Positions 22,177 to 29,226 of a stretch of DNA of 64,000 bases are shown piece by piece. Origin of the DNA: Schaalia sp. JY-X169 (GTDB lineage: Bacteria > Actinomycetota > Actinomycetes > Actinomycetales > Actinomycetaceae); assembly GCF_014069575.1 (NCBI RefSeq), contig NZ_CP059675.1, positions 868,001-932,000 on the forward strand, read 5' to 3'. Each line of letters opens with the position of its first letter. Position 1 is the stretch's first letter. The notes beneath the pieces are model-generated. The model made no database searches. It saw nothing but the letters and a program-made list of their open reading frames with translations, and was not told the origin of the DNA. The position numbers were made by a program, and so were the translations under genes.

Positions 22177-22386
22177 CTACTTCTTGTCAAACAGGCCCTT
22201 CACGCCCTCGACGACATCTTCTCCGGCATCCTTGATTTTTTCGCCGGCACTCTTGACATCTCCGCGTAGCTGTTTGCCCTTGCCGTGGGCGACCTTCTCA
22301 TCATCTTCGGTTATTTTGCCTACCAGTTCCTCAGCCTTACCTTCGGCCTTGTCTTTGTTCGCTGAGAACTTGTCTTCTAAGCCCAT
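22177..22386 (-). CDS. CsbD family stress protein
   Basis: A 69-residue, highly charged helical protein of the CsbD family. It begins GLEDKFSANKDKAEGKAEEL and continues VGKITEDD, the family signature (KxEGxxKExxGxxTxD). CsbD proteins belong to general stress regulons (sigma-B in Bacillus); their biochemical role is unknown. ATG start with AGGAAGG upstream. First gene of a two-gene unit with the GlsB-type gene. Confidence 0.9.
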   Translation of the reverse strand: MGLEDKFSANKDKAEGKAEELVGKITEDDEKVAHGKGKQLRGDVKSAGEKIKDAGEDVVEGVKGLFDKK

Positions 22387-22626
22387 TGGCTACCACCTTC
22401 CTGAGGAGACACCAGTTCTTGATGTCCGTCTTTGGCGCAATAGTGTGACTCACGCCTCTATCATGTCTAACAGCTTGGGATCGTATGTTCAAGGGGTGGC
22501 GCTCAGTGGCCTAGTGTGCGGTGCACCTTTGTTCTCGGCTGTATGTACGGGAGATGAACAGGTAGTCTTGAGTCGTTCAAGTTTGCGTTTCCCGCCTCGT
22601 ACGTTGCAGGTAAGTAAAGGAAGCTA
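22387..22626. promoter_or_regulatory. Divergent intergenic region csbD / eda
   Basis: About 240 bases with no gene. It must hold the promoters of csbD (leftward) and eda (rightward). AAAGGA at about 22616-22621 is the eda ribosome binding site. I could not assign promoter boxes with confidence. Confidence 0.5.
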
Positions 22627-23268
22627 ATGTCCGTTTTGGATTTGTTCGCTAACTATCGGATTGTTCCCATTGTTGTCCTACACAAGCCTGAGAATGCGGG
22701 GAAGTTGGCTGATGCTCTCGTCGAGGGCGGTCTTCCCGCGGCAGAGATTGCTTTCCGCACCGAAGGTGCTGAGAAGATTGTGCGCACTTTGGCTGACCGG
22801 GGGGACATGCTTGTCGGTGCGGGCACAGTTCTCAATGCCGATCAGGTCGATCTAGCAGTTGACGCGGGTGCCCAGTATGTTGCTTCACCAGGTCTGAGCA
22901 TTCCGGTGCTCGAGAGGTGTGCGGAGCTAGGTATTCCCGCCGTGCCCGGAGCCGCGACTGCGACGGACGTCCTCAACGCCCTCGATCTTGGCTTCAACAT
23001 TGTCAAGCTTTTTCCGGCGGCTGCAATTGGTGGGGTCTCGGGCGTCAAGTTGTTGGCGGAACCGTTCCCGACCATGCAGTTCATACCTGCTGGCGGCGTT
23101 GGGGCCGCTCATATTAAGGACTATCTGGGGTTGCGTTCCGTCCTCAGCGTTGGTGGATCTTGGATGGTTCCGGGGCAGGCACTTGGGCGCGGCGACTTCA
23201 AGGAGGTTCGCGACCGCACGGCACACGCGGTTCGCTTGGCGAACTCGGTGCCGAAGCGCGCGAAGTAG
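22627..23268 (+). CDS. eda: 2-dehydro-3-deoxy-phosphogluconate / 4-hydroxy-2-oxoglutarate aldolase
   Basis: A 213-residue class I aldolase of the KDPG/KHG family. It splits KDPG to pyruvate and glyceraldehyde-3-phosphate, or 4-hydroxy-2-oxoglutarate to pyruvate and glyoxylate. Visible landmarks are GGLPAAEIAFRTEGAEK (family EI/VTLRT with the catalytic Glu), VGAGTVLNADQVDLAVDAGA, FIVSPG-type YVASPGL, the Schiff-base lysine in FNIVKLFPAAAIGGV, and the phosphate-binding FIPAGGVGAAHIKDYL. The ATG follows AAAGGA. No other Entner-Doudoroff or uronate gene is nearby, so its pathway is not clear from context. Confidence 0.93.
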   Translation: MSVLDLFANYRIVPIVVLHKPENAGKLADALVEGGLPAAEIAFRTEGAEKIVRTLADRGDMLVGAGTVLNADQVDLAVDAGAQYVASPGLSIPVLERCAELGIPAVPGAATATDVLNALDLGFNIVKLFPAAAIGGVSGVKLLAEPFPTMQFIPAGGVGAAHIKDYLGLRSVLSVGGSWMVPGQALGRGDFKEVRDRTAHAVRLANSVPKRAK

Positions 23269-23617
23269 GACCGCACTCCGGACGTCCGCGCCTCAGCATC
23301 CCGCACCGCCAAGCTCCTACGCACAGCATCGCCCCGGCACCCCCAGCGGTGCGGCCCAGCCGCGCCGGCGCGCGCTGGGGCCCCGCAGCCCAGCCGCGCC
23401 CTCACACCCCAGCCGTGCTGCGCCGCTGGCGCGTCGGCGCTCACGCCGCCTGCACATACCGGCTATCCCACGCCATCCCAGCCGTGCTGCGCCGCGCCAC
23501 CCTGGCCAACGTCGCCGATGTCAACATGGGTCGCCGCTAATTCACCCAGACATCGGCGACCCATGTTGATATCGGCGACGTTGGGTGGTTTTTGTGTTGA
23601 CTTCGGCGACCTGGGCC
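23269..23617. other. GC-rich intergenic region with short repeats and a long palindrome
   Basis: About 350 bases between convergent genes, no gene seen. The first part is very C-rich and contains CCCAGCCGTGCTGCGCCG twice (23408-23425 and 23477-23494). The second part is the palindromic repeat at 23506-23584, followed at 23594-23615 by an extra half-arm (GTTGACTTCGGCGACC). Confidence 0.7.
23506..23584. repeat. Palindromic repeat element, copy 1
   Basis: Left arm 23506-23536 and right arm 23554-23584 are 31 bases each and complementary at 30 of 31 positions, around a 17-base loop. Arms carry GTCGCCGAT and ACATGGGTCGCCG motifs. It can fold as a very stable hairpin and sits between convergent eda and the DUF559-like gene, so it could act as a bidirectional terminator. 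A diverged copy is at 24854-24931. Confidence 0.9.
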
Positions 23618-24751
23618 TCAGAACCTTCGCTCAGGCGCCAGCAGATAGCTGCTCACCGGCCGCCACATCGGCCCGCCTGGCGCCTGCGCGCGAAGTCCAT
23701 GCGCTGAGAGATCGGCGGCAAGCAAGTGAGCGAGCCCCTCGGGATCACTCAGGGAGCTGTACGGATATCGCACCAGTTTCCAGCCCGCCCGCAAGAGGGC
23801 ATGTTGGCGATCCATCCACGATCCGAGTGCGTCCGCACCCATAGAGAGCTTGGTTCTCCCATCCATCTCAAGTCCCAATCCGATTTCCGGGAACCCGATG
23901 TCGAGGAAGAACCTACCGCCTGGCGTCGATACTGACATTTGAGGCACTGGGCGCGAAGCACTGCTTTCGTCGCCACGGAGCACCACACTTGTGAGCCAGT
24001 ACAGTGCAGCCTCGCCAGAGTTCTGGTTGCCGCTATCTATTCCACGGATGATGTCCTGGGCTCGACGTGATTGTCGTTTGGCGATTTTTCGGCTGACCTC
24101 TTCGAGCAGTCCAAGTTTAACTCTGTCGGCTTGACGCCTAGATGCCGCTGGATCCCTCGGATCAAATGGCGCGATGGCCCGTAGTGCCATGGAGCATCCA
24201 ACCCAAGCTTGCAGTGGATGAGCATAACGGGCGAGATCCAGCATTGCTTCTTCAATACTTACGACCGGTACCCCTCGGACCATTTCGGTGTCTGCACGCA
24301 GCCGTATTCCCGCCAGGCGCCTCACATTGGAGACTGGCACTTTGTGCCCGTGTACTTCGACCTCGGGCAACTTCTTGAGTATCGTCCGAGACCCTGCGAC
24401 GGGCGGCCAGTAGTGGACATCGGGAACATTCAGCCAGCTCTCTATCCCACGAATGGCCAAGGCTGCATCCATAGTCAAAGCCGCGATTGGGTGGTCGATA
24501 TCGCCGATGGACGTTGATCGGGTGTGCACACTTGGTTGGTCGAGCATTACGGCAAGAGATCGCGCAATTGAGATCTCTCGCCGAACCTTCCAGCGTGCGG
24601 CTTCTTGCGGGATGGTTGAGACACGAAGGAAGTGACCCCGGCGCAGCAATACCGCGTGCGGATCACGTTCGTTGCTACGAGATGCTGGCGACGCTCGAGT
24701 TGATCTGAGGAGTGTCGAGGCAGTGACCGGCTCAATGATGGTTTCTGTCAT
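23618..24751 (-). CDS. Hypothetical protein with DUF559/Vsr-like C-terminal domain (AbiEi-like)
   Basis: About 377 residues from the ATG at 24751. The C-terminal 100 residues resemble the very-short-patch-repair/DUF559 nuclease-like domain common in actinobacterial proteins: FFLDIGFPEIGLGLEMDGRT, then DRQHALLRAGWKLVRYPYSS. The N-terminal part is of the kind annotated as type IV toxin-antitoxin AbiEi-like in actinobacteria, but I see no clear winged helix. No partner AbiEii-type toxin is adjacent. The reading frame continues upstream to 25060 through the palindromic repeat and a Gly/Ala/Arg-rich stretch, which I treat as non-coding; the start is uncertain because the ribosome binding site is weak. 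Function unknown. Confidence 0.6.
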   Translation of the reverse strand: MTETIIEPVTASTLLRSTRASPASRSNERDPHAVLLRRGHFLRVSTIPQEAARWKVRREISIARSLAVMLDQPSVHTRSTSIGDIDHPIAALTMDAALAIRGIESWLNVPDVHYWPPVAGSRTILKKLPEVEVHGHKVPVSNVRRLAGIRLRADTEMVRGVPVVSIEEAMLDLARYAHPLQAWVGCSMALRAIAPFDPRDPAASRRQADRVKLGLLEEVSRKIAKRQSRRAQDIIRGIDSGNQNSGEAALYWLTSVVLRGDESSASRPVPQMSVSTPGGRFFLDIGFPEIGLGLEMDGRTKLSMGADALGSWMDRQHALLRAGWKLVRYPYSSLSDPEGLAHLLAADLSAHGLRAQAPGGPMWRPVSSYLLAPERRF

Positions 24752-24853
24752 CTCGACATTCAGCTCTGGTGCCGAGTCGGAATCAACCAGCGATAACCAC
24801 GCCTGCGGATAACGCCGGAAATGATGTTCTGGGGACAGCGGTTTGCTGTGGGT

Positions 24854-24931
24854 CCATGTCGCCGATGTCGCCATAGGTCGCCGCTGTTTGGCCGATTTGT
24901 CGGCGCCCCTTGTTGACTTCGGCGACGTTGG
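24854..24931. repeat. Palindromic repeat element, copy 2 (diverged)
   Basis: Same architecture as 23506-23584: arms of about 30 bases around a 17-base loop. The right arm CGGCGCCCCTTGTTGACTTC then GGCGACGTTGG matches the right arm of copy 1 at most positions. The left arm is more degraded. It lies between the 3' end of otsA and the start of the DUF559-like gene, so the two copies bracket that gene. Confidence 0.75.
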
Positions 24932-24984
24932 CGGTGGGCGCTGGTCGGCGCCGACTTGGCGGGCTCGGGCTCGGGCTCGGTTGG

Positions 24985-26421
24985 TTAGGCCTCGGGCTCG
25001 GCTGGCTCCGGCTCCGGCTCCGGCTCGCCCTCCAAATCCCTCAAGAAGTTGTTCGCCCAATCGTCAATCGTGTGGTTCCAAACCTGGCGCTGCATCGCCC
25101 TCCACCGCTTGGAACGTTCCGCGTACGGATCTGTCAGGGCCTCCATAATCGTCTCCTTCAAACCGTCGAGGTCGTAAGGATTGACGATGTACGCCCGCTT
25201 CAGCTCCCGCGCCGCCCCAGCGAACTCCGACAGCACCAGCGCGCCCGCACGCCCCGGGTGGCACGCAATATACTCCTTGGCCACCAGGTTCATCCCATCG
25301 CGCAGCGGCGTCACCAGCATGACCGAAGCGATCCGGTACATCGCAGCCATCGTCGCCCTCGGGAAACCAGCGTGCCTGTAGGAAATTGCCGGCCGTCCCA
25401 CCCCGCCAACCTGCGAGTTGATCCGCCCCACCAGCAAGTCAATGTCGTCGCGGAGCACGCGATACTGCTCCACGTCCTCGCGCGAAGGCGTCGCGACCTG
25501 CAAGAACACTGTCTCGGCGGGATCCAACTGGCCGGAGGCAAACAACTCTCCAACCGCGCGGATCCTCTGGCGCAAACCCTTTGTGTAATCCAGCCGGTCC
25601 ACGCCGAGCAGGATGTTCTTCGGGTGGCCGAGCTCCTCCAGCAATGCTTCCGACTCCGCCTTCACCTCGGGGCTCTGGGCGAGGTCGTGGAAGCCCTGCA
25701 CATCAATCGAAATCGGGTACGCCCTCGCCGCGCAAACATGGCTGTCCTTCACGAAAACGCGGTAGCGTTCCACGCGGTTGTCGGTGCGCTTGCGCACCAG
25801 ACGCAGGAAGTTCTGCGCCCCCGCCGGGGTTTGGAACCCAACCAGATCGGCCCCGAGCAGCCCCTCGATGATCTGCCTGCGCCACGGAATCTGCTCGAAC
25901 AGCTCGATCGGTGGGAAGGGGATGTGTAGGAAGAAACCAATCTTCAAGTCCGGTCGCAACTCGCGCAGCATGGCAGGAACCAACTGCAGCTGGTAGTCCT
26001 GCACCCACACGGTCGCACCGTGCCCGGCGCTCGCCGCCGCGGCCTCGGCAAAACGCTTGTTGACCTGCTTGTATGAGTCCCACCATTCACGGTGGTACTC
26101 CGGGAACGCCACGGCGTCATGGTAGAGCGGCCACAGCGTCCCGTTCGAGAATCCCTCGTAGTAGTCCTCGACCTCGGCCTCCGACAACTCAACGGGAACA
26201 ATCTGGTAGCCGTCGTGGCGGAACGGCTTCACGACCTCATCCGGAGCGCCGATCCACCCGATCCACGCCCCGCCCTTCTCTCTCATGAGAGGTTCGAGGG
26301 CGGTCACCAGGCCCCCGGGCGCAGTCTGCCAGGATGTGCCCCCGTCCGCGTCCGTCACTCTGTTCACCGGCAGACGGTTGGCGACGACAACGAAACTTGG
26401 GTCCGTCGTGGTTTCTGGCAT
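24985..26421 (-). CDS. otsA: Alpha,alpha-trehalose-phosphate synthase (UDP- or GDP-forming)
   Basis: A 478-residue GT20 glycosyltransferase making trehalose-6-phosphate from nucleotide-glucose and glucose-6-phosphate. The ATG at 26421 has AAGGAGG just upstream; the longer frame reaches into otsB on the other strand and is rejected. Landmarks are VVVANRLPVNR, GGLVTALEPLMREKGGAWIG, VWVQDYQLQLVPAMLRELRP, GFFLHIPFPPIELFEQIPWR and LLGVDRLDYTKGLRQRIRAV, plus RDGMNLVAKEYIAC near the C-terminus. The C-terminal tail is a short Glu-Pro repeat encoded by GGCTCC/GGCTCG tandem units. Divergent from otsB, whose product completes trehalose synthesis. Confidence 0.96.
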   Translation of the reverse strand: MPETTTDPSFVVVANRLPVNRVTDADGGTSWQTAPGGLVTALEPLMREKGGAWIGWIGAPDEVVKPFRHDGYQIVPVELSEAEVEDYYEGFSNGTLWPLYHDAVAFPEYHREWWDSYKQVNKRFAEAAAASAGHGATVWVQDYQLQLVPAMLRELRPDLKIGFFLHIPFPPIELFEQIPWRRQIIEGLLGADLVGFQTPAGAQNFLRLVRKRTDNRVERYRVFVKDSHVCAARAYPISIDVQGFHDLAQSPEVKAESEALLEELGHPKNILLGVDRLDYTKGLRQRIRAVGELFASGQLDPAETVFLQVATPSREDVEQYRVLRDDIDLLVGRINSQVGGVGRPAISYRHAGFPRATMAAMYRIASVMLVTPLRDGMNLVAKEYIACHPGRAGALVLSEFAGAARELKRAYIVNPYDLDGLKETIMEALTDPYAERSKRWRAMQRQVWNHTIDDWANNFLRDLEGEPEPEPEPAEPEA

Positions 26422-26533
26422 GGTGCCTCCTTGGTTCATCTTCTCCTTACGGTAGCCGCTAAACGCCCGTCCCGTCACGCACTTCGCGTCGAGGGCGCGG
26501 CGCGGGCCCCACAAATCTGGCACAGTGGGGGAC

Positions 26534-27376
26534 ATGAGCGAACCATGGATAGACGTCACGCCGGCCGCCGCAGCTTTCCCCGAACGCGTCGCGAGCCACC
26601 CGTCCCGCACCCTGGCAGCCTTCGACTTTGACGGCACGCTGGCGCGGATCACCCCACACCCGGAGGACGCGACGATGGTGGAGGAATCGGCCTCCGCCCT
26701 CGCGCGGCTCGCTGCCGAGGGCGTGCAAGTCGCCATCATCTCCGGGCGGCCCGTCGAGTCGATTGTTCGACTTTCCCGCGCCGCGGACCGGCCCGGCCTT
26801 GCCAGTGCGATCCTCCTGGGGCAGTACGGCGCCGAACGCCTCGACATGGCGACGGGGCGGGCTTCCGTTCCTACGCCGCCTCTCGGAATCGCCTCGGCTA
26901 AGGCCGCGTTGTTGCAGGTCGCGGCGGCTTACCCCGGCAGTCACGTCGAGGACAAGGGCCTCGCCGTCGCCCTCCACGTCCGCAACGCTGCCGAACCTGA
27001 TGCCGCTTTCGCCGAGGTCGAGGACGCCATGCGTGACACTGCTTCGCGCTACGGCCTCACCGTGGAGCCGGGTCGCTACGTGTGGGAACTGCGCGGTGCC
27101 ACCGTCACCAAGGGGGATGCGTTGTCGGCGCTTGTGGACGAGGTCGATCCCCTGGAAGTGCTGTTCGCCGGGGACGACTTGGGGGACATGGCGGCTTTTG
27201 ATGCTTTGGGGCAAATCGCGGCGCGGCGTGGGACCTGCGCTGTCGTTTCCGGGTCGCCTGAAGCGCCCGAGGTCGCCGCTCGCGCTGACGTCCTCTGCGA
27301 CGGGCCGGATGGGGTGGCTGCCTGGCTCACCGCCCTCGCTGACACTGTGGCGGGAGGCGTGCCGCGCTCAGTGTGA
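26534..27376 (+). CDS. otsB: Trehalose-6-phosphate phosphatase
   Basis: A 280-residue HAD-superfamily phosphatase that dephosphorylates trehalose-6-phosphate. HAD motif 1 is AAFDFDGTLARI with the nucleophilic Asp, motif 2 is VAIISGR, and the late acidic motif is LFAGDDLGDMAAF. Motif 3 lysine is likely in ATVTKGDALSAL. I prefer the ATG at 26534 over the GTG at 26525 because of the G-rich Shine-Dalgarno between them. The intergenic space to divergent otsA is 112 bases and must carry both promoters. Confidence 0.94.
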   Translation: MSEPWIDVTPAAAAFPERVASHPSRTLAAFDFDGTLARITPHPEDATMVEESASALARLAAEGVQVAIISGRPVESIVRLSRAADRPGLASAILLGQYGAERLDMATGRASVPTPPLGIASAKAALLQVAAAYPGSHVEDKGLAVALHVRNAAEPDAAFAEVEDAMRDTASRYGLTVEPGRYVWELRGATVTKGDALSALVDEVDPLEVLFAGDDLGDMAAFDALGQIAARRGTCAVVSGSPEAPEVAARADVLCDGPDGVAAWLTALADTVAGGVPRSV

Positions 27377-27382
27377 CTGTAT

Positions 27383-27481
27383 GCGCCCCCTTCTCTCCGC
27401 GAGATCGCTCAACTTGGCCACATAACAGCGTTATTGTGCTTGAAACTGGCGGAGTTAAGCGATCTCGCGGAGAAGGGGCGC
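27383..27481. terminator. Long inverted repeat between otsB and the sirtuin gene
   Basis: Left arm 27383-27413 (GCGCCCCCTTCTCTCCGCGA then GATCGCTCAACT) and right arm 27452-27481 (GAGTTAAGCGATCTCGCGGA then GAAGGGGCGC) are complementary over about 30 bases with two small mismatches. The 36-base loop contains a smaller dyad, ATAACAGCGTTAT. It lies between convergent genes and could terminate both. A second structure of the same plan is at 35111-35228. Confidence 0.75.
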
Positions 27482-27517
27482 GGCGGGGTGGGCGGAGGGG
27501 GTTTGGCCCTGCCCCCG

Positions 27518-28351
27518 TCAGGCGCCGAGCCGGGTTGCCAGGGCAGCCAGCCACTGGCTGGTCCCGCCCTCAATGCGAATCTCCACCGAGGGCCGCATGT
27601 CAATCGCTGTTGGCCCTTTGTTGATGACGGCGATGGGCATGTCACGCCGCTCCGCCCGGTTGACGAGCCGTACCCCCGTGTTCACCGCCAGTGAGGTGCC
27701 AGCAACTACGAGAGCATTTGCCCCGTCAAGGATTTCCTCGGCGTGGGTGAAGACTTCGTAGGGGACGTGCTCGCCAAAGTAGACAACGTTGGGCCGCAGC
27801 ATCCCGCCGCAAGCCGGACAAACAGGGACGGCCACGCCCTCCACGTCTGTCACGTCGGCGTCGCCGTCGGGGGTGATCTGGGCGTCGGCGTTGCGGTCGG
27901 CAAACCCGGGGTTTGCAGTGTCGAACCAGGCGAGAACCTCGGACAGATTCCAGCGGTGGTCGTGCTCAATGCAGCGGATGACCCGCCCGTTCCCGTGCAG
28001 TTCGGCGATATCGTGGCTTCCTGCGAGGGCGTGCAGGCCATCCGTGTTCTGTGTGATCACACCTGACAGTTGGCCCGCGGCCTCCATGCGGGCGGTGGCC
28101 CGGTGGCCTTCGTTGGGTGCGATGTTTCGGGTTCGTAGTGCGCCTACTCGCGCGCCGCCCCAGAAGCGTTGGCGGTAGTGGTGGTCGGCGAGGAACTGCT
28201 GGACACTCATGGGTGCCCGCAGCGGAGCGCCTGTGCCGCGGTAGTCGGGGATTCCCGAGTCGGCGCTGATTCCGGCCCCGGTCAGGAGTGCAACTGGCCC
28301 GTCCGTGAACATCTGTGCCAACTCTTCGAGCTCTTCCGTTGCTTGCGTCAC
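27518..28351 (-). CDS. Sirtuin (NAD-dependent protein deacylase, class II/SIRT4-like)
   Basis: About 277 residues from the GTG at 28351. The Rossmann NAD loop is LLTGAGISADSGIPDYRG, the ribose-binding stretch is ITQNTDGLHALAGS and the general-base histidine is in AELHGNGR. The small zinc domain has one clean pair in VCPACGG, but the other half reads RCIEHDH, giving CxxH instead of CxxC. PNVVYFGE and VVAGTSLAVNTG complete the fold. It would remove acyl groups from lysines using NAD. A longer frame to 28522 runs into the TetR gene, and I see no good ribosome binding site for it. Start is moderately certain. Confidence 0.88.
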   Translation of the reverse strand: MTQATEELEELAQMFTDGPVALLTGAGISADSGIPDYRGTGAPLRAPMSVQQFLADHHYRQRFWGGARVGALRTRNIAPNEGHRATARMEAAGQLSGVITQNTDGLHALAGSHDIAELHGNGRVIRCIEHDHRWNLSEVLAWFDTANPGFADRNADAQITPDGDADVTDVEGVAVPVCPACGGMLRPNVVYFGEHVPYEVFTHAEEILDGANALVVAGTSLAVNTGVRLVNRAERRDMPIAVINKGPTAIDMRPSVEIRIEGGTSQWLAALATRLGA

Positions 28352-28473
28352 CGTGCCTGCATCCCTTCTTTGGTCCTTGGTCTCTGGCCCTTGATCCCTA
28401 GTCCTCGTTCCAGCATAGGCCGCACGGCGTGTGGGGCCCGGGACGAGAGGGCGGGCGGTGCCGGAGGGCGAGG

Positions 28474-29112
28474 TCAGTCCTGCGGGACCCTCAAGAATTT
28501 CTCCACCAACACCGTGAACCACTCCAACTGCGGCGTGATCGATATGTCCGCACCCCGCGGCAGCCCCCGCAGCGCCTGGCGAATCACCGCCAGATACCCA
28601 TTGATCAGCAACCGAATGATCACATCCGGGTCCCCGTCAAACTCAATCCCCAGCCGGTTCAACGCCGGGATCAGGGCTTCCGCCACCTCATCGATGTAGG
28701 TCAAATCCGGCTCCGCCAATGCACTTGGGCCGCCAGGGTTGCGCAGTTCATCAAGCTCCAGTTCCGTCATGACAATCTGCCACTCACGCTCTGTCTGCGG
28801 ATCCACGATCACCGCCTCAAGAAGCTTCCCGAGGACGTCCGCCGTCACCGGTACCGGCACATCCCCCTCACCGAGTTGAGCGACCGCGACTTTGACCAGC
28901 TTCAGCCTCCTGCGCATTTCCCTATCCACCACCGCAGCGAACAGCTCTTCTTTGCTTTCAAAGTTTGAGTAGAAGGCCCCGCGCGTGAACCCGGCCTCAG
29001 CCACAATCGTCTCGATCGAAGCGCCAGCAAACCCGTCGCTGGCGAGTACGCGGAACGCCGCATCCAGCAAGCGCTGCTGAGTTTGCGTTCGCTTTGGAGA
29101 GAGTTCCTGCAT
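28474..29112 (-). CDS. TetR/AcrR family transcriptional regulator
   Basis: A 212-residue repressor. The N-terminal HTH (about 8-55) reads TQQRLLDAAFRVLASDGFAG then SIETIVAEAGFTRGAFYSNF, the TetR signature. The ligand-binding C-terminal half is helical and unassigned. It is divergent from the MMPL gene; the shared intergenic region contains two back-to-back perfect palindromes, which are its likely operators. It probably represses both itself and the MMPL-YhgE operon. Confidence 0.92.
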   Translation of the reverse strand: MQELSPKRTQTQQRLLDAAFRVLASDGFAGASIETIVAEAGFTRGAFYSNFESKEELFAAVVDREMRRRLKLVKVAVAQLGEGDVPVPVTADVLGKLLEAVIVDPQTEREWQIVMTELELDELRNPGGPSALAEPDLTYIDEVAEALIPALNRLGIEFDGDPDVIIRLLINGYLAVIRQALRGLPRGADISITPQLEWFTVLVEKFLRVPQD

Positions 29113-29131
29113 GTCGTCGCAACCTCCTGTC

Positions 29132-29165
29132 GATACAGTACTGTATCCGATACACTAGTGTATCG
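29132..29165. promoter_or_regulatory. Double palindromic TetR operator
   Basis: GATACAGTACTGTATC (29132-29147) and CGATACACTAGTGTATCG (29148-29165) are two directly abutting perfect dyads sharing the GATACA/TGTATC core. They lie in the 114-base gap between the divergent TetR and MMPL genes, where binding by the TetR protein would block both promoters. Confidence 0.85.
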
Positions 29166-29226
29166 GCGCGTTTTGGGGTCTGGGAACGCTCATAGCCATC
29201 GGGACGCAGAAGCATCAGGAGCGGGA

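Noticed and set aside
24752-25060. N-terminal extension of the DUF559-like protein
   Set aside because: It runs through a palindromic repeat and into the otsA 3' end, is dominated by Arg/Ala/Gly, and has no start signal.
26422-26847. N-terminal extension of otsA
   Set aside because: It overlaps otsB on the other strand; the ATG at 26421 has AAGGAGG and begins the family's normal N-terminus.
29083-29226. Upstream start for the MMPL gene
   Set aside because: It would lie inside the TetR gene and the operator; the ATG at 29227 has AGGAG.
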